From contig MPNJ01000006.1 in NCBI GenBank assembly GCA_002238965.1, positions 124,001 through 188,000 on the forward strand: a stretch of 64,000 bases of DNA, in the 5' to 3' direction. The notes below the pieces were generated by a model. It was not told where the DNA came from, did not search any database, and saw only the letters and a list, made by a program, of their open reading frames with translations. The stretch is from Nitrospinae bacterium bin107. Its GTDB lineage: Bacteria; UBA8248. The position numbers and the translations under genes were made by a program. Shown here piece after piece: positions 46,101-53,347 of the stretch. The first letter of the stretch is position 1, and each line of letters opens with the position of its first letter.

Positions 46101-47497
46101 TCGCGAGCCACTATCGGTAACGATGCAGGCAGACCCTGCCGGAAGAGCAGTTCGGGCATTCGTTGCTTTACTTCGGCCAGGATGTACTGATTCCATAGTG
46201 CTAGCCAAGCGGCCACAGGTTCCATAGAAGGAATGACAACCCGTTCACCGAAAATATCGCGAAACAGTAGTTGCTTAACCACACTAAACGGTAGTCCTTT
46301 CGAGATGAGCTTCTTCAATCGCTTCGCTGCCAGGAATTCATGCGTGGAGCGGTGATGGAATTGTACGGTGTTGATCCCCGAAAAATCGAAAAGCCCTCGC
46401 CTGAGCAGTTCCCTTTGCTCTGGCGCTGTCCAGTCGCTCAGAATATCGCCCGCATCGAGTTGCTCGTCGTCAGGGGATGTCTTCTCTAGCGCCAGCGACC
46501 GCCGTTTCATCAGAGACAGCGCCAAGGCAAGCCTCTCCGCACCGGAGCGCGCCTTTTCTAGAGAAAGTAGCTGTTCGCCCTTTCTGTCTGGATGTTCACG
46601 AAGTTTATAGTCAATGCCGGATGAAATCTGCTCTTCCAGTGTTCCAAGTTCGCCGTTTTCCCGCATAAGGGCCATGCCGTCCATGATGTCGGCTGGTGTT
46701 TGAAAAAAATGCCATGCTTCACTTTTTTCGATTTTTTCTCTGAGTCCCTGAGCATTTTCCAAATCGTATTGATCAGCGAACTCGATTGTTTGATCCGGTG
46801 TCAACGGCAGCATCACCAGGACCCTGGGGTTGGTTTCTTCCTCGGATTGCTCGTCCCTCTTGCTCACGGACTTCGTTAGAATAATTTTATTTCGTTGTAT
46901 GGGGGCCAAAAAATCTTCTTCTTGCGGCACCTCCGGTTTTTCTGCTTTTCGCGGAGGTGGGATTGGGAAACACCGCTCGAAATCTGAACCATCGAGATAC
47001 TGGTTCCAGTCCGCAGGCCGACAGGATACGAAGATATGCGCGAAAGAGGATTTTTCACCGATGGCCTTTTGCAGCTTTCTGAGCGCAATCTTGAAACTTC
47101 CGTCGCGCAGCTTCAATTCATCAACCGAATCAAGGAAGAACCACGCTTCTTTCTCCGCTTGTTGCAGCCAGGAGGAGAGGGAATCTTCTTCCTCAGAGGT
47201 AAGTACCATCTCTATCTCGTGATCGTGAAGCTGCTCCAATGGCAGGAAAAACGCGAATTCACCCCCCTCTCTTAGGGTCTCGACTTGATGCTTGAATTCA
47301 TGCGTTTTCCCGCATTTCGCTTCTCCGAGCACGACAGTTCGCATACCGGACAGAACGTCCGACCACCCCATTGATGCAGATGTATTGTAGCTTCCCAGCC
47401 ATTCTAAGTATTCTGAATCTCTTGATTGTTTAGCTGGAGCTTCCGCGAAACTACGCTCGACGGGAATATGAACATTTTCTGGCATACTGGAAAACAT
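43109..47497 (-). CDS. NACHT/STAND NTPase with helical repeats and C-terminal PD-(D/E)XK-like nuclease
   Basis: The 1462-residue protein has Walker A GEAKCGKT (58-65), Walker B FFLDSVDEL (120-128), a sensor SCRPADW (158-164) and the winged-helix end HHRSTHEFLAAKRL (381-394). Together these define a NACHT-type STAND NTPase. Residues 400-1330 are almost all helical, solenoid-like. The last 128 residues have the D1345...E1360-L-K1362...Q1382-x4-Y pattern of RecB/Cas4-type PD-(D/E)XK nucleases. STAND proteins of this size are known antiphage sensors. The nuclease at the C-terminus is the reverse of the usual effector-first order. Base use is richer in A+T than the neighbours. Start could also be 47485. 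Confidence 0.85.
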   Translation of the reverse strand: MFSSMPENVHIPVERSFAEAPAKQSRDSEYLEWLGSYNTSASMGWSDVLSGMRTVVLGEAKCGKTHEFKHQVETLREGGEFAFFLPLEQLHDHEIEMVLTSEEEDSLSSWLQQAEKEAWFFLDSVDELKLRDGSFKIALRKLQKAIGEKSSFAHIFVSCRPADWNQYLDGSDFERCFPIPPPRKAEKPEVPQEEDFLAPIQRNKIILTKSVSKRDEQSEEETNPRVLVMLPLTPDQTIEFADQYDLENAQGLREKIEKSEAWHFFQTPADIMDGMALMRENGELGTLEEQISSGIDYKLREHPDRKGEQLLSLEKARSGAERLALALSLMKRRSLALEKTSPDDEQLDAGDILSDWTAPEQRELLRRGLFDFSGINTVQFHHRSTHEFLAAKRLKKLISKGLPFSVVKQLLFRDIFGERVVIPSMEPVAAWLALWNQYILAEVKQRMPELLFRQGLPASLPIVARENILRCFVSSYEGDGVHGVGVSYNDVARLGHDDLSPVVEELWSKAYSGYGTRELLLQLIRLTPLPACAHLSYEAAFDTNLPIYHRVYACLGVLAAGILEQKRKLGQALLNEQWPTKLVYSVIPELYPKSLSIDEIVALAKQAKETPNTVHGLGFALYSLIHREEVGIDQARSLREAFSKEVWEKRRADCKLYESHSEFDHFTDAILAACARDTDISSLEEISDWAWSAAIALHFGERKQSIIARKDTESICSRIKEDVRLREAYFWASLSLADELEPARKPRLRYVQEVGYDSILGSITIADIPWLFTALEETAQEDRRPVAFFALMDVWRATGDNEISDGVRSRISDMPELIEEYEIYMNPPPANQPSEYDQEHEEWKKKQERKEKKRLAGWETWRREIQSDPEGMLADDRQENTLWNLFQWLRQDKDASNYWVYWDAKKIREAFSDKFLQLLRPSLSGFWRGVQPKLRSEREAENRNSYPIIWLQALMAVACEAEDPDWADKLTEHDAKLAARISMLELNGFATYFPALEKAKPEAVREVIIEELAVQISLMPECGDCPLLHDLYVYGTDKIKKEAAEFLGKALANWPCEMTNQTRDALGYSVGLIAGFGSDATVKAASSHAAHHLKRPDLTIEDKAAWLRALMALDIADGCCHILQATTDLEDETDATDAVLIFGTVFGDRYHAGSRPNFSSIPIEKRSDILFQLVIRAFEVVHPSSDIRHDGVYSPGARDHAEGARSLLFEQLVELGGQQTHDKLLRLAGMDNFAGMKDRLRQKAVEVAEKESEPTPMLLEVFRSLDNEQNLIPSDNRTIHNVMLNRLEDFFHSVKESEFSNRKTLQLVKEEPELRRNIAGWLNDHSCSAYTVNQEAVKVEEKRTDIRLTSSCKDIETTIELKLDDKSNRWSGSQLEKALRNQLVGQYLSHERCRSGCLLICMREHRKWKNPYTGKPMNLTEIVSWLQGIANEIMEENPELLVAVRGLDLCINVSSGSPFNRK

Positions 47498-47762
47498 CCT
47501 ACCTAGTTTGAAAGCACACTCAAACAGGAACTCTTATAATGACCCGTAATGTGTAGCCATAAGGTGCATCATGAGCAGAATTACGCGGGCGAGATTAACT
47601 TATCGAAGAGTCTGGCGGTTCCAATTGCCAACACCTTATTTTGGAACAATACGAGAAAGTTGGCAAACATTTTGCGATATGATCTTCTATTTGTTGAGCC
47701 GGTTATCAATCTGATTCAGATCTCCGGCCAACACGGGGTAGATATCCGTTCTTCACTAGTCG
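47498..47762. other. Gene-free gap upstream of the NACHT gene
   Basis: 265 bases, A+T-rich. A TTATAA-like -10 with a poor -35 (TTATGG, 17-base spacer) may lie on the minus strand around 47530-47560, ahead of the NACHT gene. I see no gene or repeat here. Confidence 0.4.
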
Positions 47763-48020
47763 CTAATCGGACAACTTGAGTTCGAACACGCAATTGCCCG
47801 CAATTGCCGGTGGTCGCGGGAGATCGGGTCGGGAATGGCGCGCGCGGCGCGAGCAGTACTCGTCAATCGTCTCTACCCTTTGTGGCGGCATGGCGAAACC
47901 AGCGATGTCAACCTCGCGGCGGTTGCCGAATTCATCGTATTTTCCCTCCCAGACGAGTTCTGTTTTCATCTGCGAGAGCGGATGTGGATTGTGCGGTCCG
48001 AACGTAGCGGGATTGTTCAT
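47763..48020 (-). pseudogene. Remnant of a site-specific DNA (adenine) methyltransferase N-terminus
   Basis: The 85-codon frame reads HPLSQMKTELVWEGKYDEFGN and REVDIAGFAMPPQRVETIDE. This is like the extreme N-terminus of type III/orphan adenine methyltransferases (ELVWEGKYDEYGNRR-type opening). After about 60 residues the similarity stops and the frame ends, without any catalytic DPPY or FxGxG motif. It is therefore a decayed fragment, probably of a lost restriction-modification system, directly upstream of the NACHT gene. Confidence 0.5.
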
Positions 48021-48105
48021 GGGGAGTGGGTCCTCTGCCTCGTCAATGAGGGGCGTTCGTGTGGAGGTTATCACGATGCGCGTTATTGCGAAAAGAGAAC
48101 GGGCA

Positions 48106-48131
48106 GGGCGGACACATAGGTCCGCCCCTAC
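48106..48131. repeat. GTAG-type REP-like hairpin
   Basis: GGGCGGAC and GTCCGCCC form an eight-pair hairpin with loop ACATAG, followed by CCTAC (GTAG on the other strand at the stem foot). Confidence 0.55.
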
Positions 48132-48328
48132 AGAAAATCATTAATTGAATAAATGGGAATCCGAGCAGCTCGTTCGGTATTCCTCTTCACGGGGTTGTTG
48201 AAAAAAGTTCGATTTCAGGGGGTAGAGCGGGCGCCTCTCTCGTCTGGAAAAGCTGCAAACACTCGCTCTTCGGGGCTGATGAATAAGTCCTTGGTGAACG
48301 AGGATTGACTCTTCCAACGAGAGAGCAA

Positions 48329-48495
48329 TTCACTCCCCCCTTGAGGGGGAGTCGATGAAGCCAAGCGATATTTGCGAAGGCTGAATCGGTGGGGGGTAAA
48401 ATGCGTTTTACTGCCACTCCTAATCATACCCCCCACCAGTTCACTTTCGGGCTTACGCCCTCAGCTCACTGACTCCCCCTCAAGGGGGGAGTGAA
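48329..48495 (-). mobile_element. Short MITE copy with perfect 25-bp terminal inverted repeats
   Basis: The 25-base ends (48329-48353 and 48471-48495) are perfect inverted copies containing CACTCCCCCCTTGAGGGGG. The interior is the 40.4-kb core in the opposite orientation: the ten-pair GGTGGGGGGT/ACCCCCCACC (48388-48397 with 48428-48437) and GGGC-GTAA-GCCC (48449-48460, minus strand). It lacks the outer GAGAGAGAAGAACC part of the longer ends. Confidence 0.75.
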
Positions 48496-48664
48496 CTTCT
48501 AAAGTGTTCGCGCAACCCAAATTCGCTCCCCTGGGTTCGTTCAACAGCCCCATAGGCGGGCCTAAGGAAAATCCCGAATCACAAAACATAAAAGGGCGGC
48601 TCGTTCGGTCTTCACCTCCTCGGGGAAAACCGACACCCCTACAAGATCACCGGGTTCCTAAGAC

Positions 48665-48687
48665 GGGCGGCTCACGAGCCGCCCCTA
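48665..48687. repeat. GTAG-type REP-like hairpin
   Basis: GGGCGGCTC and GAGCCGCCC form a nine-pair stem with a two-base loop, followed by CTAC. Similar but weaker palindromes follow at about 48716-48772 and 48873-48897 (GGACAACC/GGTTGTCC, then CTAC). Confidence 0.55.
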
Positions 48688-48983
48688 CAATAAATCTCGA
48701 ATGAATGGAACACGAAAGGGCGGACACCTTCGGTATTCCCCTCCTCGGGGATACCGACACCTCTACGAAAAACCATAAATCGAACGAACGGAAACAACCC
48801 TGGTCGGCCTTCCGGCCGCCACCGGCGTGCACCGGAATGACGGCGTGAAAGAACCCGTGGGCGGAGAAGGCCGGACAACCACGGGGGGTTGTCCCTACGC
48901 AAACCCAACGAACGCGGACATGAAAGAAACCGGATTCCGGCAATCCCTCTTTCTGCACTCAGGTCAAACTCTCATTCATCAAT

Positions 48984-49206
48984 CGTGTTTCACCCCCCAC
49001 CGATTCAGCCTTCGCAAAATCCGCTCGGCTTCATCGTTGGGCTTTCCCCTCGGGAAGCCCGACAGTGAACTGAGGGCGTAAGCCCGAAAGTGAACTGGTG
49101 GGGGGTATAACTCGGAGTGGCGATAAAACGCGATTCACCCCCCACCGAATCGGCCTTCGCAAAAATCGCTCGGCCTCTTCGACTCCCCCTCAAGGGGGGA
49201 GTGGTT
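48984..49206 (+). mobile_element. Third MITE copy, with a partial core nested at its left
   Basis: From 49039 to 49206 the sequence follows the 40.4-kb copy closely: GGGCTT/AAGCCC hairpin, GACAGTGAACTGAGGGCGTA, the GTAA-loop hairpin (49074-49085), the GGTGGGGGGT stem and the CCCTCAAGGGGGGAGTGGTT end. The left portion (48984-49033) is instead a second partial core (CACCCCCCACCGATTCAGCC), so two copies have merged. Confidence 0.7.
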
Positions 49207-49513
49207 GTTTGGCGTTCTGCAGGGTGAGGATGGTTTAACCTGACTCCAAAGGAGTCTTTTTCAACAACCTCCTCAAGGGGAGAGTGATTTTTTCTCTCTC
49301 TTCGGTTGGCAATGATGTTCAAGCGCGAACCCTCCCTCCTCGGTCGACATCTCGCAATCGCTCCTTTATCAGTCGCGTTAATCACTCCTTTATCAGTCGC
49401 GATTAATCTCAAAGGGGGAGTGGTTTTGACACGCTCAGGCTCGGATATGGTATGATTCGCGGGTTCCGGCTGGAGTTCTACAGGCAGAATCAAACCAGGG
49501 GAGGCGTGACGCC

Positions 49514-49867
49514 ATGAAGGTGATGAACTACAAGGATGCGGAACTCAAATCGGAGAAGGCGGCGAAGGGCGCGGGCATCCGCTGGCTGCTCAGCGAGCGC
49601 GACGGCGAGACCGATATGGCGATGCGGGTCATCGAGATTGAAGCGGGCGGGCAGACGCCAGACCACGCACACTCCTGGGAGCACCAGGTGTTCATGCTGA
49701 AGGGCGAGGGGCGCGTGATCGTCGAGGGCGAGACGCGGGCCATCGCGCCGGGCTCGGCCATATTCGTCGCGCCGGGCGAGAACCACACCTTCCACAACGA
49801 TTCGGACGAGACCATGGAGTTCGTCTGCATGATTCCCGTGAGCGCCACCCAGGCGTATGAGCACTAG
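49514..49867 (+). CDS. Small cupin-domain protein
   Basis: The 117-residue single cupin has the two motifs DHAHSWEHQVFMLKGEGRV (G-x5-HxH-x3-E type, with H and E metal ligands) and IFVAPGENHTFHND. A GGGGAGG ribosome site precedes the ATG. Such small cupins bind a metal and act as isomerases, dioxygenases or sensors; no more can be said. It stands just outside the repeat block. Confidence 0.85.
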   Translation: MKVMNYKDAELKSEKAAKGAGIRWLLSERDGETDMAMRVIEIEAGGQTPDHAHSWEHQVFMLKGEGRVIVEGETRAIAPGSAIFVAPGENHTFHNDSDETMEFVCMIPVSATQAYEH

Positions 49868-49902
49868 GAAGGGAAAACCGGCGCTCCCCGCCCCTTGAAT
49901 TT

Positions 49903-49955
49903 CCGTAAATATCGATAAATTTGGATAAAATCCGGTAAATTAACGGGGTATTTCC
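49903..49955 (+). repeat. About 50-bp dispersed repeat, copy 1
   Basis: The segment containing GATAAATTTGGATAAA and ACGGGGTATTTCC recurs inverted at 63129-63178. Internally it has several (T/C)CCGTAAAT or GGATAAA units. It sits in the 538-base gene-free gap 49868-50405, whose right half is very A+T-rich. Confidence 0.6.
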
Positions 49956-50205
49956 GTAAATTTCCGCGGGCAGTTGCGGGGGCGAAATTCTTCCACCGAA
50001 GACACGTCGCGAGGATACCACGGCTCCCCAAGCGTTCGCGCAGCGGCAAATGCGGGGAACTGCGGGGGTGATACCTGGAGCGGGCGCTCGTCCCGGACTT
50101 CCGAATACGCCACAATATCTAGTCTGATTCCAGAATCTTCACACTATATATGTGCGAAATGATTCTCTCAGCAAGAAAATCCGCCGAAAAATCAATTTCT
50201 ATGCC

Positions 50206-50234
50206 CATAACATACATAATATCAATATGTTATG
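50206..50234. promoter_or_regulatory. Inverted repeat, possible operator upstream of the GAF/mreB operon
   Basis: CATAACATA (50206-50214) and TATGTTATG (50226-50234) are perfect nine-base inverted copies 11 bases apart, in A+T-rich DNA about 170 bases before the GAF gene. This spacing suits a dimeric repressor. The half-site resembles the higBA operator arm (ATAACA). Confidence 0.35.
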
Positions 50235-50405
50235 ATTAATTATGCAAGAATCGCTTTAAGCATGGTGAGAGTTGATTATTTTATAATGTACATAAAACAT
50301 TCAAAATCAATGAGATATATCGACTAGTGAAAATTTTACTTGAAATATATTCCAGGCCCTTGGTATATTCGGCAGCGTTCCAATCCGTCCCGTAGGGTGC
50401 TTGAA

Positions 50406-51866
50406 ATGACGAATCTGGAAAGAGACCTTTTCTCCCTCATCACGCTCGTCAGCAACGTAACGGAAGCGTACTCCGCCTGCTTATTCCTTGAAAACAAACG
50501 CCGTAAGACGTATCAGCTCACCACGTACCACAGCCTCAGCCCGTACATTCTCGCGGATGCCTCGGTCGAAATGGGCCAGGGCTTCATGGGCTGGGTTCTG
50601 GAGAATAACGAGCCTTTGAGCGTCAACCAGTTCGACAAGGACACCCTGGTTCTCGGCTATTACAGCAGAAACGAGGATATCAAGTCCTTCATGGCGACCC
50701 CCCTGCCCTCCTCGATCAACAAAGGGGCGCTCGCCATCGACAGCAAAAAAAGCTGGTGCTTCACGTCCAGAGACCAGAAAATTCTCGCGGGGTTCGCCCA
50801 GCAATTCGCCTATCTTGCAGACGGTGCCCTAATGAGCGTTCAAATGGAGCGTCGCTCCATGAACATTCCCGCATTCAGCAAGTACCTGAATTCGCTTCGC
50901 GTAAGCGAGAACGAAGGTCAGTTGTTGAATGCGGTATGCCAGGTACCACGCGAGTTGCTTCCCTTCGACGCCTGCTTCCTCGTCCTCATCGACGAGGAAG
51001 CAGGCTTCCCCCGCCTCGTGCGAACCTCCGGGTTCGGGGAACTATTTCTGGGCGAAGTCGCCATTAGCGAACGAGCAAGTCTGGCCGGATACGTTTTAAG
51101 CAAAAAAGAAAGCTTAAGACTCCCGGACCTGAATGGAAAAAAAGGAACGAGACCTCTCTTCCATCATGATGAACCTCAGCTTGAAGCACGTTCCGCCGTG
51201 TGTCTTCCTCTTATCTCAAGAGGTGAAACTCTCGGTTGTCTAGGGTTCACAAGTAAACGCCGAGCCCAATTCGACGCTTCTTCTGTCCAACGCGGAGAAA
51301 TTATTGCAGCGCTTGTGGCGGATGCCATCGCAAACCGGAAAAACGAGTTGCGCTGGCAAGCACGATTAGAAATCGACCCCCTTACAGGTGAACAGAATGT
51401 GCAATTTCTACATTCTCGCCTTCATGAAATTATCTGCGATGCGGAAATGAAGGGGCGTCAACTTGCGTTGCTCAGTATCGCTCCCGACACTTCATTGGAA
51501 ATTAAGGATACATCTGAGGAAGAAGTCATTCTCCAGCTTTCAAATTCACTTAAACCATTCGCTGCCGGAAACGATATTCTGGTGCGGCATGAGGGGCCTC
51601 GTTTTCTCTTGTTATTGCATGACTCCTCTCAAGAATATGCCGAGGCTGTAGCAGAACGGATCATCCATGTCGTTAATCACACTCCCTTCTATCTTGGTGG
51701 AAAAGAGTTCGAAATCACAATTTCAATAGGCGCCGCATGTTTCCCTGAGACTGCGCAAAATTCAAATAGCCTAATCAAGTCATCTCTTGCAGCATTGGGT
51801 TACGCTCAAAAAGGGGGCGCTGGAAATCAACTTTGTTTTATGGGGGGAGATAGATCATGGAATTAA
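50406..51866 (+). CDS. GAF-GAF protein with degenerate GGDEF domain
   Basis: The 486-residue soluble protein has a first GAF-like domain (about 1-150: ACLFLENKRRKTYQL, GQGFMGWVLENNEPLSVNQFD), a second GAF (about 165-320: DACFLVLIDEEAGFP, LAGYVLSKKESLRLPDL, SAVCLPLISRGETLGCLGF) and a GGDEF-like domain (ARLEIDPLTGEQNVQFLHSRL to FEITISIGAACFPE). The GGDEF signature is replaced by RHEGPRFLLLL, so cyclase activity is unlikely. I prefer ATG 50406 (AGGGTG upstream) to the TTG at 50340. Its stop overlaps the mreB start by ten bases. Confidence 0.82.
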   Translation: MTNLERDLFSLITLVSNVTEAYSACLFLENKRRKTYQLTTYHSLSPYILADASVEMGQGFMGWVLENNEPLSVNQFDKDTLVLGYYSRNEDIKSFMATPLPSSINKGALAIDSKKSWCFTSRDQKILAGFAQQFAYLADGALMSVQMERRSMNIPAFSKYLNSLRVSENEGQLLNAVCQVPRELLPFDACFLVLIDEEAGFPRLVRTSGFGELFLGEVAISERASLAGYVLSKKESLRLPDLNGKKGTRPLFHHDEPQLEARSAVCLPLISRGETLGCLGFTSKRRAQFDASSVQRGEIIAALVADAIANRKNELRWQARLEIDPLTGEQNVQFLHSRLHEIICDAEMKGRQLALLSIAPDTSLEIKDTSEEEVILQLSNSLKPFAAGNDILVRHEGPRFLLLLHDSSQEYAEAVAERIIHVVNHTPFYLGGKEFEITISIGAACFPETAQNSNSLIKSSLAALGYAQKGGAGNQLCFMGGDRSWN

Positions 51867-52897
51867 ATTTTTTCAAGCGTCTCAGATCCTGGATGGGGCC
51901 AAATATCGCGATGGATCTAGGCACAGCGAACACCCTGGTTTACACAAAAAATGCCGGAATTGTGCTCGATGAACCCTCTGTTGTCGCCTTGAACTCGAAA
52001 AATGGAGGAGCCATTCTCGCAGTAGGCAAAAAAGCCAAGGAGATGTACGGCCGGACTCCCCCAGATACAATTCGGACAATTCGCCCCATGAAAGATGGGG
52101 TAATCGCAGATTTTGATGTAACCAAAGCCATGATACGTCATTTTGTTGGAGCAATTGTACCCAAACGGTCTTTCAGCCGACCCACAATGATGGTCTGCGT
52201 CCCCTCAGGGATCACCAGTGTGGAAATGAAAGCCGTGATTGATTCCGCCACTCAATGTGGAGCCGGCAAAGTCCATCTAATCGAAGAACCCATGGCGGCG
52301 GCCATTGGAAGCAAACTGCCTATTCACGAAATCGCTGGCTCTATGATCGTTGACATCGGGGGAGGAACAACAGAAATGGCCGTTATCTCCCAATACGCCG
52401 TTGCATACTCAGAATCTCTACGTATGGCGGGAGATGCGATGGACGAATGCATACAACGCCACATTAAAAGAAACCACGGTTTATCGATCGGATCATTCGA
52501 GGCTGAACGCGTCAAGATGGAGATTGGAACAGCAGCTCCTCTTTCTGAGCCGCTTGAAATGGAAATTTCCGGCGCAGATGTTTCCACCGGAATGCCCCGC
52601 ACCATCATGATATCCGATGAGTCGGTGCGTGAGGCTCTCGACGGTCCCGTGAAGGCCATTGTTGAATCCATTCGAAAAGCGCTGTCCAAGACAAGCCCTG
52701 AGCTTGCTTCAGACATTTACCGACGAGGAATCGTTTTGGCTGGTGGCGGTTCACTCTTGAAGGGGCTTGGGACCAGGCTTCATGATGAGACAGGTCTCCC
52801 TATATATAGAGTAAAAGACCCGCTAACCACCGTCGTCCGTGGAACTGGACACGTACTGGACCACTTAAAAGACTTCAAGCAAGTCTGTCTAAACTGA
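51857..52897 (+). CDS. mreB: Rod-shape-determining actin homologue MreB
   Basis: MreB forms membrane-bound filaments that direct lateral wall synthesis. The 346-residue protein has the phosphate-1 motif IAMDLGTANTLVY, VPSGITSVEMKAV, HLIEEPMAAAIGSKLP, phosphate-2 MIVDIGGGTTEMAVIS and the adenosine motif GIVLAGGGSLLKGL. A GGGGAGA site precedes the ATG, inside the end of the GAF/GGDEF-like gene. mreC and mreD do not follow; a strong terminator does, so the GAF protein and MreB form a closed two-gene unit. Confidence 0.96.
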   Translation: MELNFFKRLRSWMGPNIAMDLGTANTLVYTKNAGIVLDEPSVVALNSKNGGAILAVGKKAKEMYGRTPPDTIRTIRPMKDGVIADFDVTKAMIRHFVGAIVPKRSFSRPTMMVCVPSGITSVEMKAVIDSATQCGAGKVHLIEEPMAAAIGSKLPIHEIAGSMIVDIGGGTTEMAVISQYAVAYSESLRMAGDAMDECIQRHIKRNHGLSIGSFEAERVKMEIGTAAPLSEPLEMEISGADVSTGMPRTIMISDESVREALDGPVKAIVESIRKALSKTSPELASDIYRRGIVLAGGGSLLKGLGTRLHDETGLPIYRVKDPLTTVVRGTGHVLDHLKDFKQVCLN

Positions 52898-52921
52898 TCT
52901 TCAAGAGCACCACCCCCCCCT

Positions 52922-52961
52922 ACCGGGAGCCCGGCCCCATGCGCAATACCGGGCTCCCGGT
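52922..52961 (+). terminator. Strong rho-independent terminator after mreB
   Basis: ACCGGGAGCCCGG and CCGGGCTCCCGGT form a perfect 13-pair stem with a 14-base loop, followed by CCCTTCTTTAT. It ends the GAF/mreB operon. Confidence 0.85.
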
Positions 52962-53074
52962 CCCTTCTTTATAGAATAACTGTACAGAGATTTTACTGGC
53001 TAAAATAATCCGGTAGAATTAAAAGACATTTATCATTAGTCTTTCCAAATCCTTTAATTAACCGGGAAAATAAA

Positions 53075-53347
53075 ATGGCGTTCTCACAACAAGGCGATTC
53101 ATTTTCATTCGAGACATCCATAGATGAAATGAAACTCGTTTACAGGATACTGCATCTCCACATCGGAGAACACCTTGAGCTTATGGATAGTGAGTTTATG
53201 GATGAATTGCAATTCGCGCTACAAAAAAAAGCTCAAAAAGAAGGAGTGGACATTGGTCATCACGGCGCATGGGACTTATGGCTGGGCAATGATTCGACAA
53301 CCCCATGTGAGGAGCGTGTAAAAAAACGAAAAACATTCGATAGTTAA
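53075..53347 (+). CDS. Small hypothetical protein
   Basis: I do not recognise this 90-residue protein. It is acidic and mostly helical (DEMKLVYRILHLHIGEHLELMD), then DIGHHGAWDLWLGND and a basic tail (EERVKKRKTF). It has a modest upstream site and its own terminator-separated position. Its last four bases overlap the end of the convergent aroE gene. Confidence 0.55.
   Translation: MAFSQQGDSFSFETSIDEMKLVYRILHLHIGEHLELMDSEFMDELQFALQKKAQKEGVDIGHHGAWDLWLGNDSTTPCEERVKKRKTFDS

Larger units (their letters stand above)
48191..49271. repeat. 1.1-kb repeat block bounded by inverted GGTTGTTGAAAAA ends
   Basis: GGGGTTGTTGAAAAAAG at 48191 faces CTTTTTCAACAACCTCC ending near 49271, the same end motif as the 40681-40857 repeat. 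The block and its flanks (48021-49513) carry no gene. They hold two MITE copies, several GTAG-type palindromes and short duplicated pieces, so this is a nested insertion zone. Confidence 0.55.

Noticed and set aside
48021-49513. Coding sequence or CRISPR in the repeat block
   Set aside because: Only short frames without family features; the repeats are palindromic and nested rather than evenly spaced.
52922-52961. Operator or attachment site after mreB
   Set aside because: The 13-pair GC stem with a T-rich tail directly after a gene end is better explained as a terminator.
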